DNA of 20,193 nucleotides from the NCBI GenBank assembly GCA_964354855.1, contig CAYHBO010000029.1:1-20193 (forward strand), read 5' to 3'. The notes under the pieces are model-generated. The model made no database searches. It saw only the letters and a list, made by a program, of their open reading frames with translations, and was not told the DNA's origin. Each line of letters begins with the position of its first letter. Position 1 is the first letter of the stretch. Below are positions 1-6,828 of this stretch, piece after piece. Source of the DNA: CAYHBO01 sp964354855. Its GTDB lineage: Bacteria; Babelota; Babeliae; Babelales; RVW-14. The position numbers and the translations under genes were made by a program.

Positions 1-72
1 TATACCATTTCCGGTATAGTGAATTAGTTATTCTTATTTGTATTTTATTTAAAAAAAATTAACCTCCATTTA

Positions 73-113
73 GTCGGCCAGGTTCCCGTAAGGGTTCCTG
101 GTTGACGATTTTT
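73..113 (+). terminator. Hairpin followed by short T run, terminator-like
   Basis: The arms 73-82 and 97-106 pair over 10 bp, including two G-T pairs. After a TT/TT internal loop the stem continues with CCC/GGG (85-87/92-94) and closes on a GTAA loop. A short T run follows at 109-113. It could end a gene lying left of the window, or act as a leader structure for the exported protein to the right. The T tract is short, so the terminator call is tentative. Confidence 0.4.
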
Positions 114-130
114 GCATTTTAACATAGTCT
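102..130 (+). promoter_or_regulatory. Possible promoter for the exported orphan gene
   Basis: TTGACG at 102-107 matches the -35 consensus at 5 of 6 positions. A 17-bp spacer separates it from TAGTCT at 125-130, a weak -10 (3 of 6). The -35 element sits inside the right arm of the hairpin at 73-106. It would drive the gene starting at 207. No other good promoter is visible in this leader. Confidence 0.3.
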
Positions 131-206
131 TATGGTCTTGGGGCGGGAAAAGGCTTCTCTAAGATTTTTTAAGTTCTTCAGGATATTGAATTGATAAAGG
201 GCTATG

Positions 207-2765
207 ATGTTAGTAAAAAAAAGTTATTTTTTAGTGTTTTTCTTGTTTTTTATTGTTGGGAATGTGTCACAGCTATGCTTAAGTGCTGCTGCCCCTGTTT
301 CACAAGAAGAAAAAATGCGAAAAAAAGCTCTAGAGATGAGTAAAAATCTTGATGCAGCTTTTGAGAGTAGAAAAAACATTTTAGAAGAACATGCACAAAA
401 GCTGTATGACTTTGAAGACTCTTTTAATCAGCTGTTAAAACAGATGAATGTTGAGCAATTTTTTCTTCCTTATAAAGAAAAAATTCAGCAATGGCTGAAA
501 ACTCAGCAACCATCTGAAAAGTATATAAATGATATTCAGATGGCACTGAATACGATCTGTCTTGCTGAAAACGTGCAGTTTGTGTATGCGAATGAACAGC
601 TTTCTCAAGCACTTATTTATCTAGCTAAACTTCGTTCATCAGATCCATTAACTCACGAACAGGAAATAATTGATTTAGTAACGTCGATTAAGGCTCTAGA
701 TGGTATTCCTGAAGGAATTACCGATGAGTCTTTTTTTCAATTTTTTTTAATATTTAGAGAAATAATAGCGGCCCAAGATCAAGAGAAAATGCTTGCGTTT
801 TTTGCTGGTATCGAAAATATCAGCAAAGAGGCTGTTAAGTCGTTTTGTGTAACACTTGCTTTGGTGATGCCTAATATGGATGGTGAGATGTTGGCATCAG
901 CGAAGCTTCTTGTATCGTTTTACCAAGCACGGGTCGAGGAAAATGATTATAAAATTATTTATCCAATTATTCTTAAGCTTAAACCGTTACTTATTGCCCT
1001 TAAAACAGATCTTGCATTGCTTCAATTAATGTTTACTGAACAAGAACAAGTGTTGGAAGCATCTCTTGAGAAGACTGTTGAGATTGAAACTCAGGCGAAA
1101 GCGTATCGTGCATTAATCATTCAACTTAAAAAGTATCATGAAACTATAAAAAACTTTGATGAGATTCAGATGCATTTTACTAAGAGTGATTGGAAACAAA
1201 TAGATCGTAGTTCGCAGTTTTTTTATTACACATCTCAGGCATATGATCTTTTTACTGATTTTTTTAATTTATACCGTAGCGATTGCTGGGATAAAGATTA
1301 TAAGGGAACATGTAAGGGTTTTCTTGATGCGGAATGGCGAAAAAAATTGTTGTTTCCTTGGGTTATGAATGCCGCTTTTTTTGCGGCTAATTCTGCGATG
1401 CATTATAATTTGATGCGTAGTCAGATGAGTAAAGAGGCTGTTAAGCCATTTGTTATGGGTGAGGGTGATTGTCGAGAAAAGAAAAAGGCATTCATTGGCT
1501 ACTTTGGTGGCAAGGTTCCTGCTCTTGAAGGGCAAATTCGTCTTCCTGCAGCAAAAGCACTTAAGGTTAATGCTGTTTTAGAAGTAATAAAATCAGTCGG
1601 GATGCAGAAACTTCACGGATTTACCTCTTCTTCTCAAAAACTGAGTTCCATTGGCATGATGTTGGGTGGCTCTAGTTATGCATCATACCAAACAAAGAAA
1701 CTTATTGTTGATGCGCTTTATTATCATACGGTTCATCAAAAATTTATTCGTGTTGATGGAAGTTCTCATGCTGGGTTGACGAGTTATGAGCCTTGGGTTA
1801 CCGATGTTTTAAATACGGTTAGTTGGGGGAGTATCAGATTATCTGATGAAATAGAATCGCTGTTGTATCAAACGCTTTCTATTAATTCCCTTGATAATTT
1901 AGAAAATTTTTCTTTGGGCATTGTGACGCCCGACCTTGTTTCTAAGCTAGTAAAAATTGGGAAAGATGGATTTTTATCTAGTAGGGGAATGAAGCCTGTA
2001 TTTGATAAGGTTGCAAAGTTTAATCATAAAATAATTTATGGATCAGATTTTCATAATAAATTTAAAGATAGTAGTGATGGGTTGTTATTTGCCGCTTATG
2101 CTGATCGTGAATTATTTTCGTATGGTGTAGGTTGTATTGCTAAGTTTGTTGGTGGGCATGTTATCAAAAGTTGCTCTGGTGTTCTGCTTAGTGCTGCGCG
2201 TAAAGTTGCAGAGTGTATTGTCGGAAAAAAAACGGTAGCGGAGTATGCTAAGGGTGGAGAGGCTTTTCAGTTGGTTCTTACGCAAGGATTGGCAGTGGTT
2301 CTTGGTGGTCCAGGGAGTGCTGCTTATGAAGACTGTCAGGATCTATTAGAAATTATTAAAGATATGAATCCTGAGTGGGTAGGTATGGCGCAAATGTTCT
2401 TAAGTATGGTCGGTCAAGGCAGAGGGTTCTTATTGAGTGCCTTTGGATTACGAGAGATCCCAGGAGAGCAAGATAAAGTTAATGGTGAACTTCTTAGAAA
2501 CATTATTTATAAGATTTTTGTGTTTAATCCCATTAACGTAAGAATTTTAAGTGGAAAAGAAATCTCATTGGTTATATCGACGTTTATTAAAGATCCAAAA
2601 GATACTGAAGCGGTTGCCAAAAAGCTCATTTATTTTGTTCAGAGAAATGCTATCGGTAAACTTGGCGGAGCTCTTTGCGGTAAGCTTGCTGAATGGCGAG
2701 CGCGTAGTTACTGGGATAAGCGCGGTAAACCGTTTGTCTTCGGGCGGTCTATTGTTCCTGCTTAG
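207..2765 (+). CDS. Large exported protein of unknown function
   Basis: I do not recognise this protein of about 852 residues. The N-terminus is a clear signal peptide: two lysines, a long Phe/Leu/Val-rich core and a likely cleavage site after the LSAAA stretch near residue 29. The mature part begins with a Lys/Glu-rich helical region that looks coiled-coil-like. Further on are moderately hydrophobic stretches near residues 385-405 and 690-710 (a GGPGSAAY segment lies just after the latter). No known catalytic motif is visible. ATG codons occur at both 204 and 207. The second is preferred because AAAGGG at 196-201 lies 5 nt before it but only 2 nt before the first. The gene converges on lpxI with only 4 bp between the two stop codons and no terminator. 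Export is well supported; function is open. Confidence 0.85.
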   Translation: MLVKKSYFLVFFLFFIVGNVSQLCLSAAAPVSQEEKMRKKALEMSKNLDAAFESRKNILEEHAQKLYDFEDSFNQLLKQMNVEQFFLPYKEKIQQWLKTQQPSEKYINDIQMALNTICLAENVQFVYANEQLSQALIYLAKLRSSDPLTHEQEIIDLVTSIKALDGIPEGITDESFFQFFLIFREIIAAQDQEKMLAFFAGIENISKEAVKSFCVTLALVMPNMDGEMLASAKLLVSFYQARVEENDYKIIYPIILKLKPLLIALKTDLALLQLMFTEQEQVLEASLEKTVEIETQAKAYRALIIQLKKYHETIKNFDEIQMHFTKSDWKQIDRSSQFFYYTSQAYDLFTDFFNLYRSDCWDKDYKGTCKGFLDAEWRKKLLFPWVMNAAFFAANSAMHYNLMRSQMSKEAVKPFVMGEGDCREKKKAFIGYFGGKVPALEGQIRLPAAKALKVNAVLEVIKSVGMQKLHGFTSSSQKLSSIGMMLGGSSYASYQTKKLIVDALYYHTVHQKFIRVDGSSHAGLTSYEPWVTDVLNTVSWGSIRLSDEIESLLYQTLSINSLDNLENFSLGIVTPDLVSKLVKIGKDGFLSSRGMKPVFDKVAKFNHKIIYGSDFHNKFKDSSDGLLFAAYADRELFSYGVGCIAKFVGGHVIKSCSGVLLSAARKVAECIVGKKTVAEYAKGGEAFQLVLTQGLAVVLGGPGSAAYEDCQDLLEIIKDMNPEWVGMAQMFLSMVGQGRGFLLSAFGLREIPGEQDKVNGELLRNIIYKIFVFNPINVRILSGKEISLVISTFIKDPKDTEAVAKKLIYFVQRNAIGKLGGALCGKLAEWRARSYWDKRGKPFVFGRSIVPA

Positions 2766-2769
2766 TGAA

Positions 2770-3573
2770 CTAAACTGAAATGAGCGTAATGCCTAATGCC
2801 TGAGCTTTTTTTATGAATATTTCTTTTTCTGTAATCAGTGTATGTTCAGCATCCCAAGCAATTGCCTTAACCTGACCAGGTAGTAATACTGCTAAGGTTG
2901 CGGGCCCAAGTGCTGGAAGGTCGTACTTCCTATTTTGTTTTGGCTGAGCTGCTTTGCAGATGATAATGTTATTTTCTCCAAGTTGAATGCCGCGTTGAAT
3001 GCACTCATCAGTTCCTTCTATGGCTTCAACGGCAATGACCATGCCGTCTTTAATTATCACCGTTTGTCCAACATCAAGAGCAGAAATATTTTTTGCGAGC
3101 TGGATGCCCATCATGACATCTTTTTCAAGTTCTTGAGAAAGATGCCCGGTGATAAGGCCCGGCTTGATTAATAACCCATCTAAGACGCTATCTTGTTGTA
3201 ATACTTCGATGTTGTGCGATGCGAGTTCAGACAGAATTTTTTCCATAATTGAAACATCGCTTTTATAAAAGAGTGATGCTAAGAGCTTGATAGCAAGCCA
3301 ATCGAATTTTACTTTTTTGAGCAAAGCGCGCTTATCAACTTTCCCAATCATTAAAACTTGTTCAGTTTTTTTTTGTTTTAAAATATCGACAACGGCTCCT
3401 GGTCGATAAGCGTTTTGTGCAATGATATCGACTTTACCGTTAACGGTTTGTTGAAGTGATGCAAGATTTTCTTCCGGAAACAATGCAATTACAAAAAAAG
3501 GTTTTTCTTGTTTGAGAAGATTATTGCATGCTTCAAGCGGCAGGGTGCCGGTGCCTGCAATAATTGCAATCAT
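2770..3573 (-). CDS. lpxI: UDP-2,3-diacylglucosamine pyrophosphatase LpxI
   Basis: LpxI hydrolyses UDP-2,3-diacylglucosamine to lipid X and UMP, the lipid A step done by LpxH in E. coli. The 267-residue length fits the family (formerly DUF1009). Visible family features are the N-terminal IAGTGTLP loop (residues 5-12), the AVEAIEGTDE segment (181-190) and the C-terminal DLPALGPAT segment starting at Asp218. That aspartate probably corresponds to the catalytic Asp described for Caulobacter LpxI. The ATG overlaps the stop of the upstream oxidoreductase by 4 nt (ATGA), which suggests coupled translation, and AGGG lies about 6 nt before it. It is the last gene of the lpxA operon and converges on the exported orphan gene without a visible terminator. 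Confidence 0.9.
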   Translation of the reverse strand: MIAIIAGTGTLPLEACNNLLKQEKPFFVIALFPEENLASLQQTVNGKVDIIAQNAYRPGAVVDILKQKKTEQVLMIGKVDKRALLKKVKFDWLAIKLLASLFYKSDVSIMEKILSELASHNIEVLQQDSVLDGLLIKPGLITGHLSQELEKDVMMGIQLAKNISALDVGQTVIIKDGMVIAVEAIEGTDECIQRGIQLGENNIIICKAAQPKQNRKYDLPALGPATLAVLLPGQVKAIAWDAEHTLITEKEIFIKKAQALGITLISV

Positions 3574-4514
3574 CTGAGCCCTAGTTGCTTTTCGATATCA
3601 AAGGTAATCTTAAGAGCGATTAAATCTTTATCAACATTGCTTAAATTTTGCTTTGTTTTTATGGCGTTGATAAAATTTTCGACTTCAAGTTTGAGGGGAT
3701 TATCTTTGTAGATAAAAAGATGTTCAACCATTGATTCTTGTTTGTACTTAAGTTGATCGGTTCCGATATCAACGCTTGAGCTTGCTCTGCGGTGAATTGC
3801 AATGTCTTGAGTTGTGAAATCTAAAGAGATATAAGCATCTTTTTGATGAATAGCCATGGTACGTTTTTTTATTTGAGATGCACGGCTTGAAATAATGTTT
3901 GCAATAACGCCATTTTCAAAAATGATTTGTACCGCTGCAATGTCACCAGTTTTTGTGTGTACATTGGTTATATGCTGGTTAATTTTTTTTACCGGAGAAT
4001 CAATGAGATTTAAGATGATATCAAGGTCATGAATCATGAGATCAAGAATAACACTATCTTGTTGAACGCGTGGGGAAAATGGTCCCATGCGGTGACTTTC
4101 GATAAGGTAAGGTTGATCAATAATTTTTTTGAGTTCTTGTACGGCACCATTGAAACGTTCAACATGACCGACGTGTAAAGCTAGCCCATTTTGTTTAGCA
4201 AGAGCAAAAAGCTCAATGGCTTCATCTAATGTTTTAGTTAGAGGCTTTTCAAGAAGGATATGTTTGCCTTTATTGAGGCATTTTTTGGCGACTTCGTAAT
4301 GATAATTGGTTGGAACGGCGATGATAACGCCATCAACGGCATCAAGCCATTCATGAAAATCTTTTGTCTTCTTTGTGAGTGGGTTTTTAACTTTTTCCCA
4401 TGTTTTTTCGTCGTGATCAGCAACGCCAACGAGGGTTACTTGTGGTAAAATTCCACAGACAGAGGCGTGATAACCACCCATCTTGCCAAGGCCAATAACG
4501 CCAAGTTTAATCAT
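3570..4514 (-). CDS. Gfo/Idh/MocA-family oxidoreductase, GnnA-like
   Basis: This is an NAD(P)-dependent sugar oxidoreductase of 314 residues. The N-terminus is a Rossmann fold with GVIGLGKMG (residues 5-13). The family EKP motif is at 89-91 and a GHVERFNGA segment follows near 116. A DLMIHDLDIIL helix in the C-terminal domain is typical of UDP-sugar members. It sits between lpxA and lpxI, with 4-nt ATGA overlaps at both ends. Members next to lpxA include GnnA, which oxidises the 3-OH of UDP-GlcNAc so that GnnB can aminate it and LpxA can add an amide-linked chain. GnnB is not in the window, so GnnA function is an inference. A GFO/IDH gene also accompanies lpxA-lpxI in many bacteria without proven function. 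Family call is secure; substrate is not. Confidence 0.85.
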   Translation of the reverse strand: MIKLGVIGLGKMGGYHASVCGILPQVTLVGVADHDEKTWEKVKNPLTKKTKDFHEWLDAVDGVIIAVPTNYHYEVAKKCLNKGKHILLEKPLTKTLDEAIELFALAKQNGLALHVGHVERFNGAVQELKKIIDQPYLIESHRMGPFSPRVQQDSVILDLMIHDLDIILNLIDSPVKKINQHITNVHTKTGDIAAVQIIFENGVIANIISSRASQIKKRTMAIHQKDAYISLDFTTQDIAIHRRASSSVDIGTDQLKYKQESMVEHLFIYKDNPLKLEVENFINAIKTKQNLSNVDKDLIALKITFDIEKQLGLR

Positions 4515-5347
4515 AATGCTGCAACCTCTTCGTTTTCAGTTTCATCGTTACTATTTTGAGAGAATATGCGGCGAGATACGCCGCGGGAACTTGCAGTTAT
4601 AAAAGAGAGAAATTCATGTACGTAAGGGTCTTGCCCCCAACTTTCTTGTGTACGCATGCTTTCGATCGTTTCCATTGAAAGTTTTTCTTGATAGAAAAGT
4701 CTGGTTACGATGCGTAAAGCATTACAGTTTTCAGGTGTTAATCCGGCTCGTCTTAAACCAATAATGTTAAGGCGGGTAAAAGAGGCAGGTAATCCAGAAA
4801 ATATAGAGAACGGTGGGAGATCTTGTCGTATGGCACTGTATGGTGCAAGGGCGGTAAACTTTCCAATGCGGCAAAACTGATGGGTGGCTGAATTTGCCAT
4901 TATGATGACATTATTTTCAAGATGAGTATGTCCAGCTAGATTTACACTGTTAACGAGGGTAACGTTATCGCCTAAAAATCCATCATGAGAGATATGGCTG
5001 AAATTCATAAGGTAACAGTTATTACCTATGGTTGTTTTACCAGTTGGATAACGAGATGCGTGAATGGTAACAAATTCTCGAATTTCACAATTTTCACCAA
5101 TGACAACAGATCCAAAACTTTCCTTCATGCCAACAACTTGCGCAGGAAAACCGATCGTGACATTTGCATGTAGTCTGGTTCCTGAACCAATGGTTACATC
5201 ACCAATTATAATACAAAAAGGGCCAATTTTTACGTTTGATGCAAGTTTTACATTTTTACCGATAATTGCTGTTGTATGGATATAAGTTTCTTCTGTGGAA
5301 AAAAAAATATCCTCGAATGAGGATCCGTTAAGATCTTTATTAATCAT
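4511..5347 (-). CDS. lpxA: Acyl-ACP--UDP-N-acetylglucosamine O-acyltransferase LpxA
   Basis: LpxA transfers a 3-hydroxyacyl chain from ACP to UDP-GlcNAc (or UDP-GlcNAc3N), the first lipid A step. The protein shows the left-handed beta-helix hexapeptide pattern, then SHISHDGFLG, which carries the counterpart of catalytic His125 of E. coli LpxA. The conserved histidines of LAGH and HQF follow, then a C-terminal helical domain with GLRRAGL. The reading frame stays open to 5431, but its first 19 codons are read from the antisense-free strand of the tRNA-Gln gene. The first ATG beyond the tRNA is at 5347. It gives 278 residues, about 15-20 more than the usual length at the N-terminus, and has no clear Shine-Dalgarno sequence. 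The stop overlaps the next start by 4 nt. Confidence 0.92.
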   Translation of the reverse strand: MINKDLNGSSFEDIFFSTEETYIHTTAIIGKNVKLASNVKIGPFCIIIGDVTIGSGTRLHANVTIGFPAQVVGMKESFGSVVIGENCEIREFVTIHASRYPTGKTTIGNNCYLMNFSHISHDGFLGDNVTLVNSVNLAGHTHLENNVIIMANSATHQFCRIGKFTALAPYSAIRQDLPPFSIFSGLPASFTRLNIIGLRRAGLTPENCNALRIVTRLFYQEKLSMETIESMRTQESWGQDPYVHEFLSFITASSRGVSRRIFSQNSNDETENEEVAAL

Positions 5348-5373
5348 ATGAGTACTGCACTGTTGTAAAAAAA

Positions 5374-5445
5374 TTGGGGCGGAAGGATTCGAACCTCCGC
5401 GTGGCGGGACCAAAACCCGCTGCCTTACCACTTGGCGACGCCCCA
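5374..5445 (-). tRNA. tRNA-Gln (anticodon TTG)
   Basis: A complete cloverleaf of 72 nt can be folded. The 7-bp acceptor stem pairs TGGGGCG with CGCCCCA, starting with the U1-A72 pair usual for tRNA-Gln. The D arm has a 3-bp GCC/GGC stem. The anticodon stem GCGGG/CCCGC closes a 7-nt loop with TTG at positions 34-36. The T arm has the loop TTCGAAT. CCA is not encoded: discriminator A is followed at once by seven T residues (5373-5367). The gene lies 28 nt after the spoVG stop and 26 nt before the lpxA start, on the same strand, so co-transcription is likely. Confidence 0.95.
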
Positions 5446-5473
5446 GAAAAACTATTTCAAATGAATGAGAGAA

Positions 5474-5776
5474 CTATTCTTCAGAAGAAGAACCTTCTTC
5501 TTCGCTGGCTGCCCGTGTAGGGTCATCCATTACTTTTTTGTATTCTTCAACTACTTTTTCTTCAACGAGTCTTCTTGTCTCGACGTTGAGCGGATGTACG
5601 ATATCTTTAAAAGATCCATCTTTTTTTCTACGAGAAGGCATCGATACAAAGAGTCCTTTATCGCTTTTTATAATCTTCATATCACGTATAATAAAACAAT
5701 CATCCAAGACCATGGTTGCGTAAGCCTTCAACTTACCTTCATTTACTGGATAAACTTTTATTTCTGTAATTGTCAT
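5474..5776 (-). CDS. spoVG: SpoVG family nucleic-acid-binding regulator
   Basis: A 100-residue SpoVG protein, recognisable over nearly its whole length: N-terminal ITEIKVYPV, central LDDCFIIRDMKII, FVSMPSRRKKDG and DIVHPLNVETRR. The C-terminal tail is acidic and Ser/Glu-rich. SpoVG proteins bind DNA and RNA and act as pleiotropic regulators in Firmicutes, Borrelia and others, including non-sporulating bacteria. AAGGA lies 6-7 nt before the ATG. In Bacillus the gene precedes glmU, a UDP-GlcNAc enzyme; here the downstream genes are tRNA-Gln and lpxA, whose substrate is UDP-GlcNAc or a derivative. A promoter at 5866-5894 probably serves the whole unit. Family identity is secure; the target here is unknown. 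Confidence 0.95.
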   Translation of the reverse strand: MTITEIKVYPVNEGKLKAYATMVLDDCFIIRDMKIIKSDKGLFVSMPSRRKKDGSFKDIVHPLNVETRRLVEEKVVEEYKKVMDDPTRAASEEEGSSSEE

Positions 5777-5803
5777 GTACTATCCTTAGTTAGCCATAAT
5801 CCT

Positions 5804-5832
5804 GACGTATAAACCGTCAAGTTCATTGAACT
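5804..5832. promoter_or_regulatory. Two inverted repeats in the spoVG leader
   Basis: AGTTCATTGAACT (5820-5832) is a 13-nt palindrome with 6-bp arms. Next to it, two 5-bp arms TGACG/CGTCA flank a 7-nt spacer (about 5804-5820). Both lie between the spoVG promoter and the start codon. They could be operator sites or small leader hairpins. No function is demonstrated. Confidence 0.3.
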
Positions 5833-5865
5833 GTCCAAACTCCCTGTCTCATCAACGATGGCATC

Positions 5866-5894
5866 AATTTAAATCCTAGATGCCTCTTTGTCAA
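5866..5894 (-). promoter_or_regulatory. Sigma70-type promoter for spoVG-tRNA-lpxA unit
   Basis: On the minus strand TTGACA (5894-5889) is a perfect -35 box. A 17-bp spacer separates it from TAAATT (5871-5866), a 4 of 6 match to the -10 consensus. It begins just after the rsmH stop and leaves an untranslated leader of roughly 85 nt before spoVG. Confidence 0.6.
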
Positions 5895-5901
5895 TAGCTT
5901 T

Positions 5902-6819
5902 TTAATCAAAAAGTGCTTTTTTTTGTGCTGCTCGTAATTTTGCTGAACGAGAGGAGCGATTTTGTTGCATCTCTTCTTCTGTTGCGGTAACTGGTTTAGT
6001 GGTAAGAGGAAAAAGCTTTAATGGATTATCTCTAAAAAACGTCTTTACAAGGCGATCTTCAAGAGAATGAAAACTGATACAAACAAGAGTCCCTTCAGAG
6101 TTAAGATGGTGTAGTGCTGAAGAAAGGAAAAGTTTTATATTTTCTAGTTCTTGATTAACTTCAATACGTAAGGCTTGAAAGGTTTTTGTGGCAGGATGAA
6201 CGGAACTGTTTCCCTTTCGAAAAACGATACTTTCAATGAGTGTTGCAAGTTGTTTTGTCGTGCTAAAGGCTGTTTTTTTACGTTCTTCAATAATAGCACG
6301 AGCGATTTTTTTTGCTTGTGCTTCTTCACCGTAATCAAATAAGAGCTGTGCTAGTCTGCGTTCTTCATAATTATTAAGGATATATGCAGCAGTTATTTTT
6401 TGGTGTGCTGATGACATGCGCATATCAAGCGGTGAATCTCTTAAGAAAGAAAACCCATCTTCTTGAAAAATTTGAAATTGTGATGTGCCAAAATCGGCAA
6501 GAATGCCATCTATTTTCGCAATTTTTTCTTTTTTTAAAAGACGATGTAAATGAGCAAAATTTCCCCAGAGTACTTTTAATCGGTCTCCATAGGTTTCTAA
6601 GAGTTGTTGTGCGTTACGATCAAGTGCTTGCGTATCCCAGTCTAAGGCAATGACTTTACATAACGGCTCACGGTCAAGAATTGCTTTGGTATGGCCACCT
6701 CCACCGAAGGTAGCATCTAAATAAATTTTATGAGGTTGCGGATTAAGATAATGTAGAACTTCGTTAACGAGAACACTTTGATGATAGGTACTAATTATTG
6801 TTTGATTGGGATTGGTCAT
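5902..6819 (-). CDS. rsmH: 16S rRNA (cytosine(1402)-N4)-methyltransferase RsmH
   Basis: RsmH (MraW) methylates N4 of C1402 in 16S rRNA, using S-adenosylmethionine, near the ribosomal P site. The 305-residue length is normal. The N-terminus has the family HQSVLVNEVLHYL segment, followed by the SAM-binding motif DATFGGGGHT (residues 35-44). ADFGTSQFQ, a serine-poor variant of the common DLGVSS motif, follows, then ATKTFQALRIEVNQEL and the C-terminal CISFHSLEDRLVK block. The ATG follows the lipoprotein stop by 9 nt, and the AAGG that could serve as ribosome site overlaps that stop codon. The gene is usually in the division and cell wall cluster with ftsL, ftsI and mur genes. None of these are present here. 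Confidence 0.95.
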   Translation of the reverse strand: MTNPNQTIISTYHQSVLVNEVLHYLNPQPHKIYLDATFGGGGHTKAILDREPLCKVIALDWDTQALDRNAQQLLETYGDRLKVLWGNFAHLHRLLKKEKIAKIDGILADFGTSQFQIFQEDGFSFLRDSPLDMRMSSAHQKITAAYILNNYEERRLAQLLFDYGEEAQAKKIARAIIEERKKTAFSTTKQLATLIESIVFRKGNSSVHPATKTFQALRIEVNQELENIKLFLSSALHHLNSEGTLVCISFHSLEDRLVKTFFRDNPLKLFPLTTKPVTATEEEMQQNRSSRSAKLRAAQKKALFD

Positions 6820-6828
6820 TGTTTTATG

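Larger units (their letters stand above)
1..203. other. Non-coding leader at window start
   Basis: I see no gene here. An inverted repeat at 1-18 (TATACC/GGTATA arms) may be cut by the window edge. A stronger hairpin at 73-106 and a possible promoter at 102-130 are listed separately. The rest is AT-rich and unremarkable. Confidence 0.5.

Noticed and set aside
5348..5431. N-terminal extension of LpxA to 5431
   Set aside because: The first 19 codons of the extended frame are the tRNA-Gln gene itself, and LpxA homologues do not carry such an extension.
5895..5925. Hairpin CTTTTT/AAAAAG at the rsmH end as a terminator
   Set aside because: The stem is only A-T rich with 6 bp and overlaps coding sequence; it is too weak to call.
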